Assembly (NCBI GenBank): GCA_002840835.1
Contig: PHCQ01000013.1
Span: 1-64,000, forward strand
Length of the DNA: 64,000 nucleotides
Direction: 5' to 3'
Origin: Betaproteobacteria bacterium HGW-Betaproteobacteria-16
Lineage (GTDB): Bacteria > Pseudomonadota > Gammaproteobacteria > Burkholderiales > Burkholderiaceae_C
Part shown: piece after piece, positions 7,723-16,249 of the stretch
How positions within the stretch are numbered: position 1 is the stretch's first letter
Layout: each line of letters opens with the position of its first letter
Made by a program: the position numbers and the translations under genes
Notes under the pieces: generated by a model
The model's input: only the letters and a program-made list of their open reading frames with translations
Databases searched by the model: none
What the model was told of the DNA's origin: nothing

Positions 7723-9276
7723 ATGTTTCAGCTTTCGCAGCGTCCCATTCGCACGCAGTTGTCGGCTATGCTGGCGGTTGCCGTTCTGTTCCTGGCCTGC
7801 GTGGCGGGTGTCGGTGCCTGGGGCCTGATGCACAGTGCCGAGATGGCCCGGCAGAGCAACGACATCAATGTGCCGCGCCAGCGTATGGCCAACGAGCTGA
7901 TCCAGGCCGTCAATGCCCGCGCAGTGGCAGCGCGCAACCTGACACTGGCCACGAACCCCGAGGTGCGCAGTGTCGAGCTTGCCCGGGTCAAGCAGGCCCA
8001 CGAGGCCACGCAGGCGGCACTGGCGGAACTCCAGCAGCTCGTCGTGAATGGGGGGCCGGATGAAAAGCGGCTGCTGGACGCGGTGGTGGCGGCTGAAGCC
8101 GACTACGGGCCGGCGGCCCTGAACATCACGCAGATCGCGGCCAGTGGCGATCTGAACCAGGCCGCTGCCTTGATCATCGAGAAGTGCCGGCCCCTGCTGG
8201 AGCGCCTGGATGGTGCCGTGGCCGCCTTGCTGTTGTTCGAGGCAGAGCACGCGCAGCAGGACCACCATGTCCTGCTGGCCGGCACGCAACAAGCCATGGG
8301 ATGGGTGGCGGCACTGGGTCTGGCTGCCATTCTGTCGCTGGTCTGGCTGGGCTACGCCATCACACGGGGCCTGGTCGGCAGCAGCCAGGAAGCGCTGCGG
8401 GCCGTGGAGCAAATGGCTGCGGGCAACATGTCGCTGCGCCTGCAGGCCCGGGGAGAAAGCGAACCCCAGCGTGTGCTGCGCACGCTCGACACCATGGCCG
8501 CCCGCCTGCGCGAGGTGCTGGGCACCGTGCGACAGGCGTCCGACCAGATTGCGACCGCCAGCAATGAGGTGGCCAAAGGCTCGCAGGACCTGTCCCACCG
8601 AACCGAGCAGGCCGCCAGCAACCTGGAGGAGACCGCGGCCAGCATGGAAGAAATGACGACCGCGGTGCAGCAGTCCAGCTCTTCGGCGACCCAGGCCAAC
8701 CGCCTGGCCGGTGAGTCGGCCGATGTGGCCCGCCGCGGCGGCGAGGTGGTGGGCCAGGTGGTACAGACCATGGGCGACATCAGCCAGTCGTCCGGCCGCA
8801 TTGGCGAAATCATTGGCGTGATTGATGGCATCGCCTTCCAGACCAACATCCTTGCACTGAATGCGGCCGTGGAAGCCGCGCGTGCCGGCGAACAAGGCCG
8901 GGGCTTCGCCGTGGTTGCCGGCGAAGTGCGCGGTCTCGCCCAGCGCAGCGCGCAGGCTGCCAAGGAAATCAAACAACTGATTGAGACCTCGAACGCCCAG
9001 GTGGAGAGCGGCAGGCGCCTGGTTCATGAAGCCGGTGGCACCATTGCCGAAGTGGTGGACAACGCCCGAAGGGTGAGCAGCATCGTGGGCGAGATCATGG
9101 CGGTCAGCGCCGAACAGGCCGGGGGTGTGGGCCAGATCAACGTGGCCGTGACCCAGCTGGATCAGATGACGCAGCAGAACGCCGCGCTGGTGGAGCAGAC
9201 CTCTGCCGCTGCCGACAGCCTCAGGGAACAGGCGCGCCAGCTGGCCGCAGCGGTGGCGGTGTTCCGGCTCGATTGA
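7723..9276 (+). CDS. Methyl-accepting chemotaxis protein
   Basis: 517-residue membrane chemoreceptor. It has a first membrane helix ([20 protein letters not shown], about residues 13-33), a four-helix-bundle-type periplasmic sensor to about residue 185, a second helix ([19 protein letters not shown]), a HAMP segment and a long cytoplasmic signalling hairpin. The hairpin tip [20 protein letters not shown] with [20 protein letters not shown] is the invariant CheA/CheW contact region. No C-terminal CheR-binding pentapeptide is seen. The ATG at 7723 follows AGGTGAGG and begins the membrane signal; the frame is open further upstream but that part does not look coding. It is divergent from the atz operon, so attraction to a triazine- or urea-like nitrogen source is possible but unproven. 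Confidence 0.95.
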   Translation: MFQLSQRPIRTQLSAMLAVAVLFLACVAGVGAWGLMHSAEMARQSNDINVPRQRMANELIQAVNARAVAARNLTLATNPEVRSVELARVKQAHEATQAALAELQQLVVNGGPDEKRLLDAVVAAEADYGPAALNITQIAASGDLNQAAALIIEKCRPLLERLDGAVAALLLFEAEHAQQDHHVLLAGTQQAMGWVAALGLAAILSLVWLGYAITRGLVGSSQEALRAVEQMAAGNMSLRLQARGESEPQRVLRTLDTMAARLREVLGTVRQASDQIATASNEVAKGSQDLSHRTEQAASNLEETAASMEEMTTAVQQSSSSATQANRLAGESADVARRGGEVVGQVVQTMGDISQSSGRIGEIIGVIDGIAFQTNILALNAAVEAARAGEQGRGFAVVAGEVRGLAQRSAQAAKEIKQLIETSNAQVESGRRLVHEAGGTIAEVVDNARRVSSIVGEIMAVSAEQAGGVGQINVAVTQLDQMTQQNAALVEQTSAAADSLREQARQLAAAVAVFRLD

Positions 9277-9358
9277 ATCACCGCCGCGGCGGCGACCGAT
9301 CAGGGTGTGTGAAGGCGTCAGGCCGGATGCGCAGGAACAAGGGTGGTGTGGACGGGGC

Positions 9359-10279
9359 TTACCCCACCTCGATTCCGAGCTGGCCTATGAAGCGTTCACG
9401 GCGCTCCAGCGCCTGCAGCGCATCCTCGCCCAATTCACGCGCCACCAGGTTCAGCAGGCATTCGCAGAACACCAGGTAGGCGCCCATGCTGTTGCTGATG
9501 AAGCTGCTTTCGTGGGGGATGAAGAAGGCGTGCCGGGCAGGCGCCACCAGGGGTGAGGCGCGTGTGTCGGTCAGGGCGATCACTTCGATGCCGGCCTGTG
9601 CAGCGGCGTGCGCCACCTCCGCCACGCTGCGGGTGTAGGGCGCCACGCTTGACACCACGAGCACATCGCCGGGCTCCAGTTGGGCCAGCCCCTCGGCCAC
9701 GCCGAGTCCGGGGCCGTCGAGCAGCGACACATCGGCCCGGATCATGCCCAGGCCGTAGGTCAAAAAGCTCGCCAGTGAATGGATCTGGCGCAGGCCGTGG
9801 ATGCGGACGCGACGGGCATGGGCGAGCAGGTGGGTCGCACCCAGCAGATCTTCTTCCACCAGCTGCGAGAGAAAGCCCTCCACGTTGTTGATGGACTCCT
9901 GGGCGAGCTGCACGACCACGCTCAGCTCGTTGCTGGGCGGCCGGGTCTCGACGGGATCGATCAGGCGGTGGGCCTGACGGGTGTAGAAGTGGCGGGAGTT
10001 CTGGCTGAGGTTGTCCCGGAACACGCCCTGGAATTCCGCGAAGCCCGTGTAACCCAGTCGCGTGGCCAGGCGGGTGAGCGTGGACGGGTTCACGCCCAGG
10101 GTCTCTGCGAGTTCGGTGATGTTGCGAAACGCCACATCTTCAGGGCGGGCCACCAGCTTGGCTAGCACCGCGTGCGCTTTGGCCCCGAGTGTGACCGGCG
10201 CATCACCCCGCCCAATGGCGGTGGTCAGCTCACGCAGTTGTTCGACGGTGCGAGGGACGATCGGGCGGGCCTGGGGCAT
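9359..10279 (-). CDS. RpiR/MurR-family transcriptional regulator
   Basis: 306-residue regulator with an N-terminal RpiR helix-turn-helix (FRNITELAETLGVNPSTLTRLATRLGYTGF, about residues 52-81) and a C-terminal SIS domain (VRIHGLRQIHSLASFLTYGL to about residue 290, with LEPGDVLVVSSVAPYTRSVA). SIS domains usually bind phosphorylated sugars or amino sugars. The ATG at 10279 is preferred: an in-frame ATG at 10369 would overlap the upstream gene by 67 bases. It is the last gene of the importer/C45 hydrolase operon, 23 bp after the hydrolase, so it probably controls that operon through the inverted repeat at 13634-13660. The effector is unknown. Confidence 0.9.
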   Translation of the reverse strand: MPQARPIVPRTVEQLRELTTAIGRGDAPVTLGAKAHAVLAKLVARPEDVAFRNITELAETLGVNPSTLTRLATRLGYTGFAEFQGVFRDNLSQNSRHFYTRQAHRLIDPVETRPPSNELSVVVQLAQESINNVEGFLSQLVEEDLLGATHLLAHARRVRIHGLRQIHSLASFLTYGLGMIRADVSLLDGPGLGVAEGLAQLEPGDVLVVSSVAPYTRSVAEVAHAAAQAGIEVIALTDTRASPLVAPARHAFFIPHESSFISNSMGAYLVFCECLLNLVARELGEDALQALERRERFIGQLGIEVG

Positions 10280-10302
10280 GCGAGGGGTGTTTCGGCTTTC
10301 GG

Positions 10303-11334
10303 TTAAGACAGCTCCCCGTTGGTCAACCGGTACTGGGGGGTCAGCGAGCGTTGAGTATGCACCTGCCATTTCACCGACGCCGCCCCCACTTCGATGCAGG
10401 CGGTGGCCACGGTGTTTTCCCGGTCGGTATCGCGTGGGTCGTCCCTGAAGATCGGGAATTTCGGGTGGCCCTGGTCAAAAAGAATGCTCAGGGCATCCAC
10501 CGGTTGTCCCTGGCGGCAAGCCTCGTCCAGCAGGCGTTCGCCGCGGATCTGACGGTGGCCAGAAGAGCCGGTGACGATCTGGGGCTGGTGAGCCATGGCC
10601 GCATGCACCATGTGGTTTGCATGCACCGAGGGGCGCGTGATGGTGACCACCGAGCAGTGGTGTGCGTTGAACTCGACGCTGAAAAGTTCGGCGATGCCAG
10701 CCTGACCCAGCGTCAGGTGAAAGCCTCCTGATCGCCGGCACGATTTCAGCAACTCGATCGCGGCGGCCGCCGAAGCTTGGTCCAGCAGCGCGCGCGCCAG
10801 CACCATGCGAGGCAGGCCCGGTGCTGCATGGAGCGTGCGAATGTTGTTCACCGTGATCGCCAGTCCGCCTTGCGTGACACCAATGGTGTGGCCGGGCAGT
10901 GAGCCCGGGTACACCACGGCCGCGAAGTGGCCACCACCGGTCACCTGGATCTCGGCCAGGGCGCACCGGCCCAGCAGACCGGGGTTGCCATCTTCGTTGT
11001 GGGCAAACGAAGGGTAGGCCGTGCCGGGCAGCTGCACCGTGGTACAGCCGTCGGGCGCCATGGCCCACACATCGCCGCGGCAGTTCCAGGCGAACACGTC
11101 GTCCAGCGGCAATTCCAGACCGCTGGCCAGCCCCTGAAGTTCCTGCCAGATGGCCGGCAGGCGCTGCTGAACCAGGCCTGCCATGTACTGCAGCACCGTG
11201 CTGCTGCGCCAGCGCATCACCTGTGCCCAGGCTTCGCTGTTCAGCAGCACCTCGTGGACGGCCGCCGCACCGAAACGGCCCAGGGCCTGACCCACTTCAA
11301 ATGCGCTCCCCTGGCATTTCAGATGCGACAGCAT
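10303..11334 (-). CDS. C45-family Ntn hydrolase (acyl-CoA:6-aminopenicillanate acyltransferase-like)
   Basis: 343-residue member of the peptidase C45/AAT family, Ntn hydrolases that self-cleave before a catalytic cysteine and then cleave or transfer acyl groups on amides. The expected autoprocessing site is GCTTV with Cys at about 97 (MAPDGCTTVQLPG). The conserved stretches NCRGDVW, FAHNEDGNPGL, GITVNN-like ITVNNIRT and ANHMVH around it fit the family. There is no signal peptide, so the pro-enzyme is cytoplasmic. It follows the ABC ATPase by 6 bp and precedes rpiR, which suggests it acts on the imported compound, perhaps an N-acylated amino acid or amide. The true substrate is not known. Confidence 0.88.
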   Translation of the reverse strand: MLSHLKCQGSAFEVGQALGRFGAAAVHEVLLNSEAWAQVMRWRSSTVLQYMAGLVQQRLPAIWQELQGLASGLELPLDDVFAWNCRGDVWAMAPDGCTTVQLPGTAYPSFAHNEDGNPGLLGRCALAEIQVTGGGHFAAVVYPGSLPGHTIGVTQGGLAITVNNIRTLHAAPGLPRMVLARALLDQASAAAAIELLKSCRRSGGFHLTLGQAGIAELFSVEFNAHHCSVVTITRPSVHANHMVHAAMAHQPQIVTGSSGHRQIRGERLLDEACRQGQPVDALSILFDQGHPKFPIFRDDPRDTDRENTVATACIEVGAASVKWQVHTQRSLTPQYRLTNGELS

Positions 11335-11340
11335 GCGCGG

Positions 11341-12069
11341 CTACTCGACATGTTGAAGAAACTCTTTCAGGCGGGGGTTGCTGGGGTTGCTCGTCAGTTC
11401 GACCGGAGGGCCGTCCACGGCAATCCGGCCATGCTCCATGAAGATGAGACGGGTGCCCACCTTGCGGGCAAACGCCATTTCGTGTGTGACAACGATCATG
11501 GTCATGCCTTCTTCGGCCAGTGCCTGCATCACGCGCAGCACCTCCTGGCGCAACTCGGGGTCGAGTGCGGAGGTGGGCTCGTCGAACAGCATGAGCTTGG
11601 GGCGAACCGCCAGCGCACGCGCAATGGCCACCCGCTGCTGCTGACCGCCCGAGAGCTCGTTGGGGTAGTGGTCCTTGCGTTCGGCCAGACCCACCTTGCG
11701 CAATAGTTCGGCGGCCTGTTCATGCGCCTCGGCGCGGGGCGTGCCACGAACCTGCATCGGCCCGAACGCCACGTTCTCCAGCGCCGTCATCTGGGGAAAG
11801 AGATTGAACTGCTGGAATACCATGCCGGCTTCCTGGCGAATTTCGCGGACCGTCGTATTGCCACCCCGCACGCTGCGTCCGTCGACGATGAGGTCGCCGC
11901 CATCGATGGTCGCCAGCGCGTTGATGCAACGCAGCAGCGTGGACTTGCCGGAGCCCGAAGGACCGATCAGCACCACCACTTCCCCCGGCTCGATGCTGAG
12001 GTCCACCCGGTCCAGCACCAGGGTCTTGCCGAAGCTCTTCTGGACCTGCCTGAATTCGACCATGCTCAT
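11341..12069 (-). CDS. Polar amino-acid ABC transporter ATP-binding protein (GlnQ/HisP type)
   Basis: 242-residue ATPase of the polar amino-acid uptake family. It shows Walker A GPSGSGKST (about 34-42), the Q-loop MVFQQFNLFPQMT, the signature LSGGQQQRVAIARAL, Walker B LMLFDEPTSALDPE and the switch histidine VVTHEMAFARKV. The ATG at 12069 begins MSMVEFRQVQKSFGKT, matching the family; more upstream codons are arginine/proline-rich non-homologous sequence. It lies 58 bp after the permease and 6 bp before the C45 hydrolase gene. Confidence 0.95.
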   Translation of the reverse strand: MSMVEFRQVQKSFGKTLVLDRVDLSIEPGEVVVLIGPSGSGKSTLLRCINALATIDGGDLIVDGRSVRGGNTTVREIRQEAGMVFQQFNLFPQMTALENVAFGPMQVRGTPRAEAHEQAAELLRKVGLAERKDHYPNELSGGQQQRVAIARALAVRPKLMLFDEPTSALDPELRQEVLRVMQALAEEGMTMIVVTHEMAFARKVGTRLIFMEHGRIAVDGPPVELTSNPSNPRLKEFLQHVE

Positions 12070-12127
12070 GCGGCGCCTCCGCGCAAGGCGCTGCGGTGTT
12101 GGGCCCCTTGGGGCGGCCGGACGTTGC

Positions 12128-12784
12128 TCACAGGATGCGCATCCGTTTTTCCACCGTGCGCAGGGCGAAGGTGAGGGTGCCAATGAGGCAGAGGTAGATG
12201 ATGGCCACAGCCGACCAGATTTCCACCGCGCGGAAATTGGCCGCCATGATCTCCTGGCCCTGGCGCGTCAACTCCCCCACGCCGATGACGATGAACAGTG
12301 AGGTGTCCTTCAGGCTCACGATGAACTGGTTGCCCAGCGGCGGTGTCATCCGGCGAAACGCCACCGGCCCGATCACGAAGGCCAGCACGCGCCAGGTCGG
12401 CATGCCCAGCGCCAGGCCCGCCTCGCGCAGGCCGCGCGGTACGGAAAGAAACGCGCCTCGCACGATCTCTGCGATGTAGGCGCCCGAGTTCACAATGATC
12501 GATGTGACCGCAGCCGTCATGGGATCCACGCGCACGTTCACCAGCACGGGCAGAGCGAAGTAGATGAACATCACCTGCACCACGATCGGCGTGCCCCGCA
12601 CCAGCTCGATGTAGGCAAAAGCGATGCCGTCGACGATGCGGTTCCCATAGGCCCGCATGAGACCGAAGAGGAGCCCGACCACCGTCCCGCCCAGCAGCCC
12701 TACCACGGTGATGAACACGGTCAGCTGGGCGCCCTGCATCAGGGCGGGGATGGCGTCGATGATGACCGACCAGTCGAATTCCAT
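12128..12784 (-). CDS. Polar amino-acid ABC transporter permease (HisM/GlnP type)
   Basis: 218-residue inner-membrane permease. It has about five hydrophobic segments ([53 protein letters not shown]) and the characteristic cytoplasmic loop [20 protein letters not shown] that docks the ATPase. Only one permease gene is present, so it is expected to act as a homodimer, as GlnP-type systems do. It follows the binding-protein gene by 30 bp. Confidence 0.95.
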   Translation of the reverse strand: MEFDWSVIIDAIPALMQGAQLTVFITVVGLLGGTVVGLLFGLMRAYGNRIVDGIAFAYIELVRGTPIVVQVMFIYFALPVLVNVRVDPMTAAVTSIIVNSGAYIAEIVRGAFLSVPRGLREAGLALGMPTWRVLAFVIGPVAFRRMTPPLGNQFIVSLKDTSLFIVIGVGELTRQGQEIMAANFRAVEIWSAVAIIYLCLIGTLTFALRTVEKRMRIL

Positions 12785-12814
12785 GGCGATGTGCTTGGCG
12801 AGCGATGGGTCAGG

Positions 12815-13564
12815 TCAGCGCTTGGGCGGCTCGGTGCCGAACCACTTCTTGTAGATGGTGTTGTAGCGGCCGTCGGCCTTGATCTTGCCCAGGGCGGCAT
12901 TCACCTTGGGCACCAGCGGGCTGCCCTTGGGGAAGCCGATGCCGTATTCGTGCGCCATCATCTGTGTGCCCACCACCTTGACCTTGCCCTTGCCGGCGGT
13001 GTTGGCGAAGTAAAGCACGTTGGGTGTGTCGTGCATGGCCGCATCCACGCGGCCGGTGGCCAGTTCGAGGTAGGCGTTGTCGATGTTGGGAAACAGGCGT
13101 AATTCCGTGCCGCTGAAGTTGGCCTTGGCGTAGTCGGCTGCCGAGGTGCCGGTCTTGACCGCGAGGCTCTTGCCCTTGAGGTCCTTGTCGCCGCTGATCG
13201 GGCTGTCTGCCGCCACCATCAGCATGAAGCCGCTGTCGTAGTAGCCGTCGGAGAAGTCGATGACCTTCTTGCGCTCGTCCTTGATCGTGATGCCGGCCAG
13301 GGCCACGTCCACGTTCTTGGTCTGCAGTGCCGGCAGGATGCCGTTGAAATCCATGGGCTGCAGTTTGTAGCTTGCGCCGATTTCCTTGGCGACGGCGTCC
13401 CAGAGGTCGATGTCGAAACCCACGTACTTGTCGCCTTGCTTGAACTCGAAGGGCACGAACGCGGTGTCGGTCGCGACCACCAGTGTCTGGGCCTGTGCAG
13501 CGCCGCCCCAGAGGGAGACTGCCATCAGCGCCGAAGCGATGAACCGAACGGTAGGGGACTTCAT
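12815..13564 (-). CDS. Polar amino-acid ABC transporter substrate-binding protein (GlnH/SBP_bac_3)
   Basis: 249-residue periplasmic binding protein with a Sec signal ([19 protein letters not shown]). The mature start [20 protein letters not shown] and the segments [17 protein letters not shown] and [20 protein letters not shown] are those of GlnH-like proteins. The Arg and Asp that clamp an alpha-amino-acid ([17 protein letters not shown]) are in place, so the ligand probably carries a free amino-acid head group. The ATG at 13564 is used because it begins the signal peptide. It is the first gene of the five-gene operon that ends with rpiR. Confidence 0.94.
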   Translation of the reverse strand: MKSPTVRFIASALMAVSLWGGAAQAQTLVVATDTAFVPFEFKQGDKYVGFDIDLWDAVAKEIGASYKLQPMDFNGILPALQTKNVDVALAGITIKDERKKVIDFSDGYYDSGFMLMVAADSPISGDKDLKGKSLAVKTGTSAADYAKANFSGTELRLFPNIDNAYLELATGRVDAAMHDTPNVLYFANTAGKGKVKVVGTQMMAHEYGIGFPKGSPLVPKVNAALGKIKADGRYNTIYKKWFGTEPPKR

Positions 13565-13633
13565 GACTGGCCTTTCAAGGGAAGTGAACGCAACCGGAAG
13601 AACCGCCCGGATGCACGGCGATGTGCACTTTAA

Positions 13634-13660
13634 ATTTGCACAAATCATTTTTGTGCAAAT
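13634..13660. promoter_or_regulatory. Perfect 11-5-11 inverted repeat upstream of the importer/C45 operon
   Basis: Arms ATTTGCACAAA and TTTGTGCAAAT are exact reverse complements around TCATT. It is 70 bp upstream of the binding-protein start, in an AT-rich patch that probably holds the promoter. A further half-like TATTTGCAT (13662-13670) and TTTATTTGCC follow. RpiR-type regulators bind such inverted repeats, and an rpiR gene is the last gene of this operon, so this is a strong operator candidate. Confidence 0.7.
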
Positions 13661-13765
13661 GTATTTGCATCAAGCGTCGGATGCAAGCTTTATTTGCCTG
13701 GCGGGCAAGCGTGGGTGCTTTCGGCGAAAGGGCTCAGCCCATGGCGGGCCCTTGCGAAGCTCAGC

Positions 13766-15013
13766 TCAGGGGGGCGGGTCAGTGCCGTCCAGTGCGAACG
13801 TCAAGCCGGCGCGAGCCTGGAGCCGTTCGATCAGCGTCATGCCCATGGCGGCACCGGGTGTCCAGACGCCGCCCGGCGTCTGGTCGAGGTCGACCTGCTG
13901 GGCCAGGCACAAGGCGGTCTCGCTGATGAGTTTGCAGGTGGAACCGTAGCCGGGATCGCGGTCACCCGTCACGGTCGCACTCAGCACCTTGTCATCGTCG
14001 GTGCGGCCCACGAACTGCAGTTCGTAGTGCCCGTGTTCGCGCTGCTCCAGCGAAGGGCCGTCGCCTGGTTTGGGCAGGGCAAACCGCTTTATCAGGGCGC
14101 GGGTGGGGGCGAAGCCGAGCATGGCGTTCTGCAGCCAGTGCTGCCGGGCCAGCTTCCTGGCGCGGTGTTCACCCGCGGTGCCCTTGCCGGTGAGTGTGCG
14201 CTCGCTGTAGAGAAAACCGGTGCCCCAGGGGTGGCCAAGCAAGGCGTGGGTGCGGTGCACGTTCTTGGTGTTGATGGGCGCCATCACAAAGGGCGCGGTC
14301 CACGATTCGGCCAGGCTGTCCCAGGCGGCCCTCTCGTCGTCCGGCTGTGGCGGTCCACGGAAGCCAGGCGTGAGGGCAAACGGATCCACCAGCGCGTGTG
14401 CCAGCATAGGATCCTTGCGCACCTGTTCAAGCGTGGCGAGCAGGCTCGCCGCCGTGCCGCCAGAGAAACCGCCCTTCATCACCTTCACCCGGCCGTGTAC
14501 CCGGGTCAGGGGCTTGCCGAACTTCTGCAGCGCGTGGTGCTGGACGTAGAGCACGCCCAGGTCAAAGGGGATGGAGTCGAAGCCGCAGGAAAAAACGATG
14601 CGCGCACCGCTGTTCTGCGCCGGGCCCTGCAGCAGGGGAATCATCTTCGCCATCCAGCCGGGCTCGCCGCAGAGATCCACGTAGTCGGTCCCGCCCAGCG
14701 CGCAGGCGTTGATCAGGGTCTGGCCGTGCAACTGGTACGGCCCCACGGTGGTGATCACCACCCGGGTTTGAGTCACCAGTTCATCCAGCGCGTCGGCATC
14801 GGTCGCATCCACCACGCGCAAGGGCAGCTCGGCCGCAATGCCCAGTTCGTCGCGCAGGGCGGCCAGCTTGCGCGCACTGCGCCCGGCGATGGCCCACTTC
14901 ACCGGGCCGCTAACGCCGTAGCTGTTGTGCAGGTACTCGACCACCAGCCGGCCGGTGAACCCGGTGGCGCCAAAAACAATGAGATTAAAAGGACGCTGGC
15001 GAAGTGTGTGCAT
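13766..15013 (-). CDS. Saccharopine dehydrogenase-like NAD(P)-binding protein (trans-acting enoyl reductase type)
   Basis: 415-residue protein of the saccharopine dehydrogenase/trans-acting enoyl reductase superfamily. The N-terminal Rossmann motif LIVFGATGFTGRLVVEYL is clear, followed by AIAGRSARKLAALRDELG and VVITTVGPYQLHGQTLINAC. The segment ALGGTDYVDLCGEPGWM is a family hallmark. Mycobacterial relatives act in complex-lipid synthesis; bacterial ones are poorly characterised, and the substrate is unknown. It stands 201 bp upstream of the importer operon on the same strand, with a promoter-bearing gap between, so it is probably separate from it. Confidence 0.85.
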   Translation of the reverse strand: MHTLRQRPFNLIVFGATGFTGRLVVEYLHNSYGVSGPVKWAIAGRSARKLAALRDELGIAAELPLRVVDATDADALDELVTQTRVVITTVGPYQLHGQTLINACALGGTDYVDLCGEPGWMAKMIPLLQGPAQNSGARIVFSCGFDSIPFDLGVLYVQHHALQKFGKPLTRVHGRVKVMKGGFSGGTAASLLATLEQVRKDPMLAHALVDPFALTPGFRGPPQPDDERAAWDSLAESWTAPFVMAPINTKNVHRTHALLGHPWGTGFLYSERTLTGKGTAGEHRARKLARQHWLQNAMLGFAPTRALIKRFALPKPGDGPSLEQREHGHYELQFVGRTDDDKVLSATVTGDRDPGYGSTCKLISETALCLAQQVDLDQTPGGVWTPGAAMGMTLIERLQARAGLTFALDGTDPPP

Positions 15014-15132
15014 GGCTCATGTTCTCAGAAATTCTCTGAGCATTCTGTCCGGCGGAGCGTGGGGGGAGCGCGCGTCGGCCCATCGCACAGCCCCCTTGCG
15101 CGGTCGATCAGCCGTGGTAATGTCGCCCGATC

Positions 15133-16092
15133 ATGCGCCGCGATGCCTTTCTGAAAACGCTGCTCCTGGGCGGCCTGCTGCACGCTTTGCCCGTGCGCTC
15201 CGCCGAACCGCCGGTTCTCAAGCTCCTCATTCCCGCCAATCCGGGCGGGGGCTGGGACCTCACGGGCCGAGCGCTGGGCGAGGCGCTGGTCAGCTCGGGC
15301 CAGGCCGCTTCGATGAGCTACGAGAACCGCGGCGGCGCGGCCGGTGCCATTGGCCTGGCCCAGTTTGCCAACGCCTACGGCGGCGACCCGCACGCGCTGA
15401 TGGTGATGGGGGCGGTCATGCTGGGCGGCATCATCACCGGCAAGCCGCCGGTGGGGCTGTCCAAGGTGCGACCGATTGCCCGCCTGACCAACGAATACAA
15501 CGTGTTCGTGCTGCCGCCCCAGTCACCCTTCGCTTCGATGCGGGAGGTGCTGGTGGCGTTTCGCAACGATCCGCGCAGCATCAAATGGGGTGGCGGTTCG
15601 CGCGGTTCCACCGAGCACGTGGCGGTGCACATGCTGGCCCGTGCCCTGGGTGTCGATGCCCGCCGCATCAACTATGTGCCGTTCCGGGGCGGCGGCGAGG
15701 CCGCAGCCGCCCTTATGGCCGGTTACCTCAGCGTCGGCGGCAGCGGTCTGAGCGAGTTCCTGCCGCACATCACCAGCAAGCGCATGCGCGCGGTGGCGCT
15801 CACCTCGCCCGAGCGGCTGCCCGGTCTGGACGTACCCACCCTGCGGGAAGTGGGCCAGGACGTGGTGATCGGCAACTGGCGCGGCGTCTGTGCGCCGATC
15901 GGCCTCACGGCCGAGCAGCGTCTGGCCCTGATCGAGCGCGTGCGCCTGGCGCTGGCTTCCCCGAGCTGGAACGCCTCGTTGGCTCAGCACCGCTGGATGT
16001 CGGAACCCTTGCTGGGTGAGCCGTTCGAGGCCTTTGTGGCCGCCGCATTCGAAAGCATGCGCGCCGTGCTGGTCAAGGCCGGATTAAGTTAA
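15133..16092 (+). CDS. Bug/TctC-family tripartite tricarboxylate transporter binding protein
   Basis: 319-residue periplasmic binding protein of the Bug family. It has a short signal peptide (RRDAFLKTLLLGGLLHALPV, ending RSAEP) and the motif LLIPANPGGGWDLTGRALGE, then ENRGGAAGAIGLAQFA. The GGGWD form is that of true TctC proteins, like the tctC at 18588, rather than the PPGG form of general Bug proteins. It is transcribed towards tctE and separated from it by a repeat, so it may be a second binding protein for the TctAB channel or an accessory ligand sensor for TctE. No membrane subunits are next to it. Confidence 0.9.
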   Translation: MRRDAFLKTLLLGGLLHALPVRSAEPPVLKLLIPANPGGGWDLTGRALGEALVSSGQAASMSYENRGGAAGAIGLAQFANAYGGDPHALMVMGAVMLGGIITGKPPVGLSKVRPIARLTNEYNVFVLPPQSPFASMREVLVAFRNDPRSIKWGGGSRGSTEHVAVHMLARALGVDARRINYVPFRGGGEAAAALMAGYLSVGGSGLSEFLPHITSKRMRAVALTSPERLPGLDVPTLREVGQDVVIGNWRGVCAPIGLTAEQRLALIERVRLALASPSWNASLAQHRWMSEPLLGEPFEAFVAAAFESMRAVLVKAGLS

Positions 16093-16098
16093 AAAACA

Positions 16099-16185
16099 CC
16101 CCCGCGCCGCGCTTCGCGCGTCACCCCCTCAAGGGGGCGATACCAGTGGCCCGGCAAAGCCGGTTCCACGGTATCTCTGGATGGA
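16099..16185. repeat. Dispersed GC-rich hairpin repeat
   Basis: Between the convergent Bug and tctE genes. It contains CCCCCGCGCCGCGCTTCGCG, the palindrome CCCCCTCAAGGGGG and CCCGGCAAAGCCGG, in reverse orientation to the copy at 4591-4672. Such hairpins at convergent gene ends can end transcription from both sides. Confidence 0.7.
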
Positions 16186-16249
16186 GTCACTTCGCTCCGG
16201 AAGATCTCAAAAACACTTCGTGCCATCCCACCTCAAGACGCACGAACGG

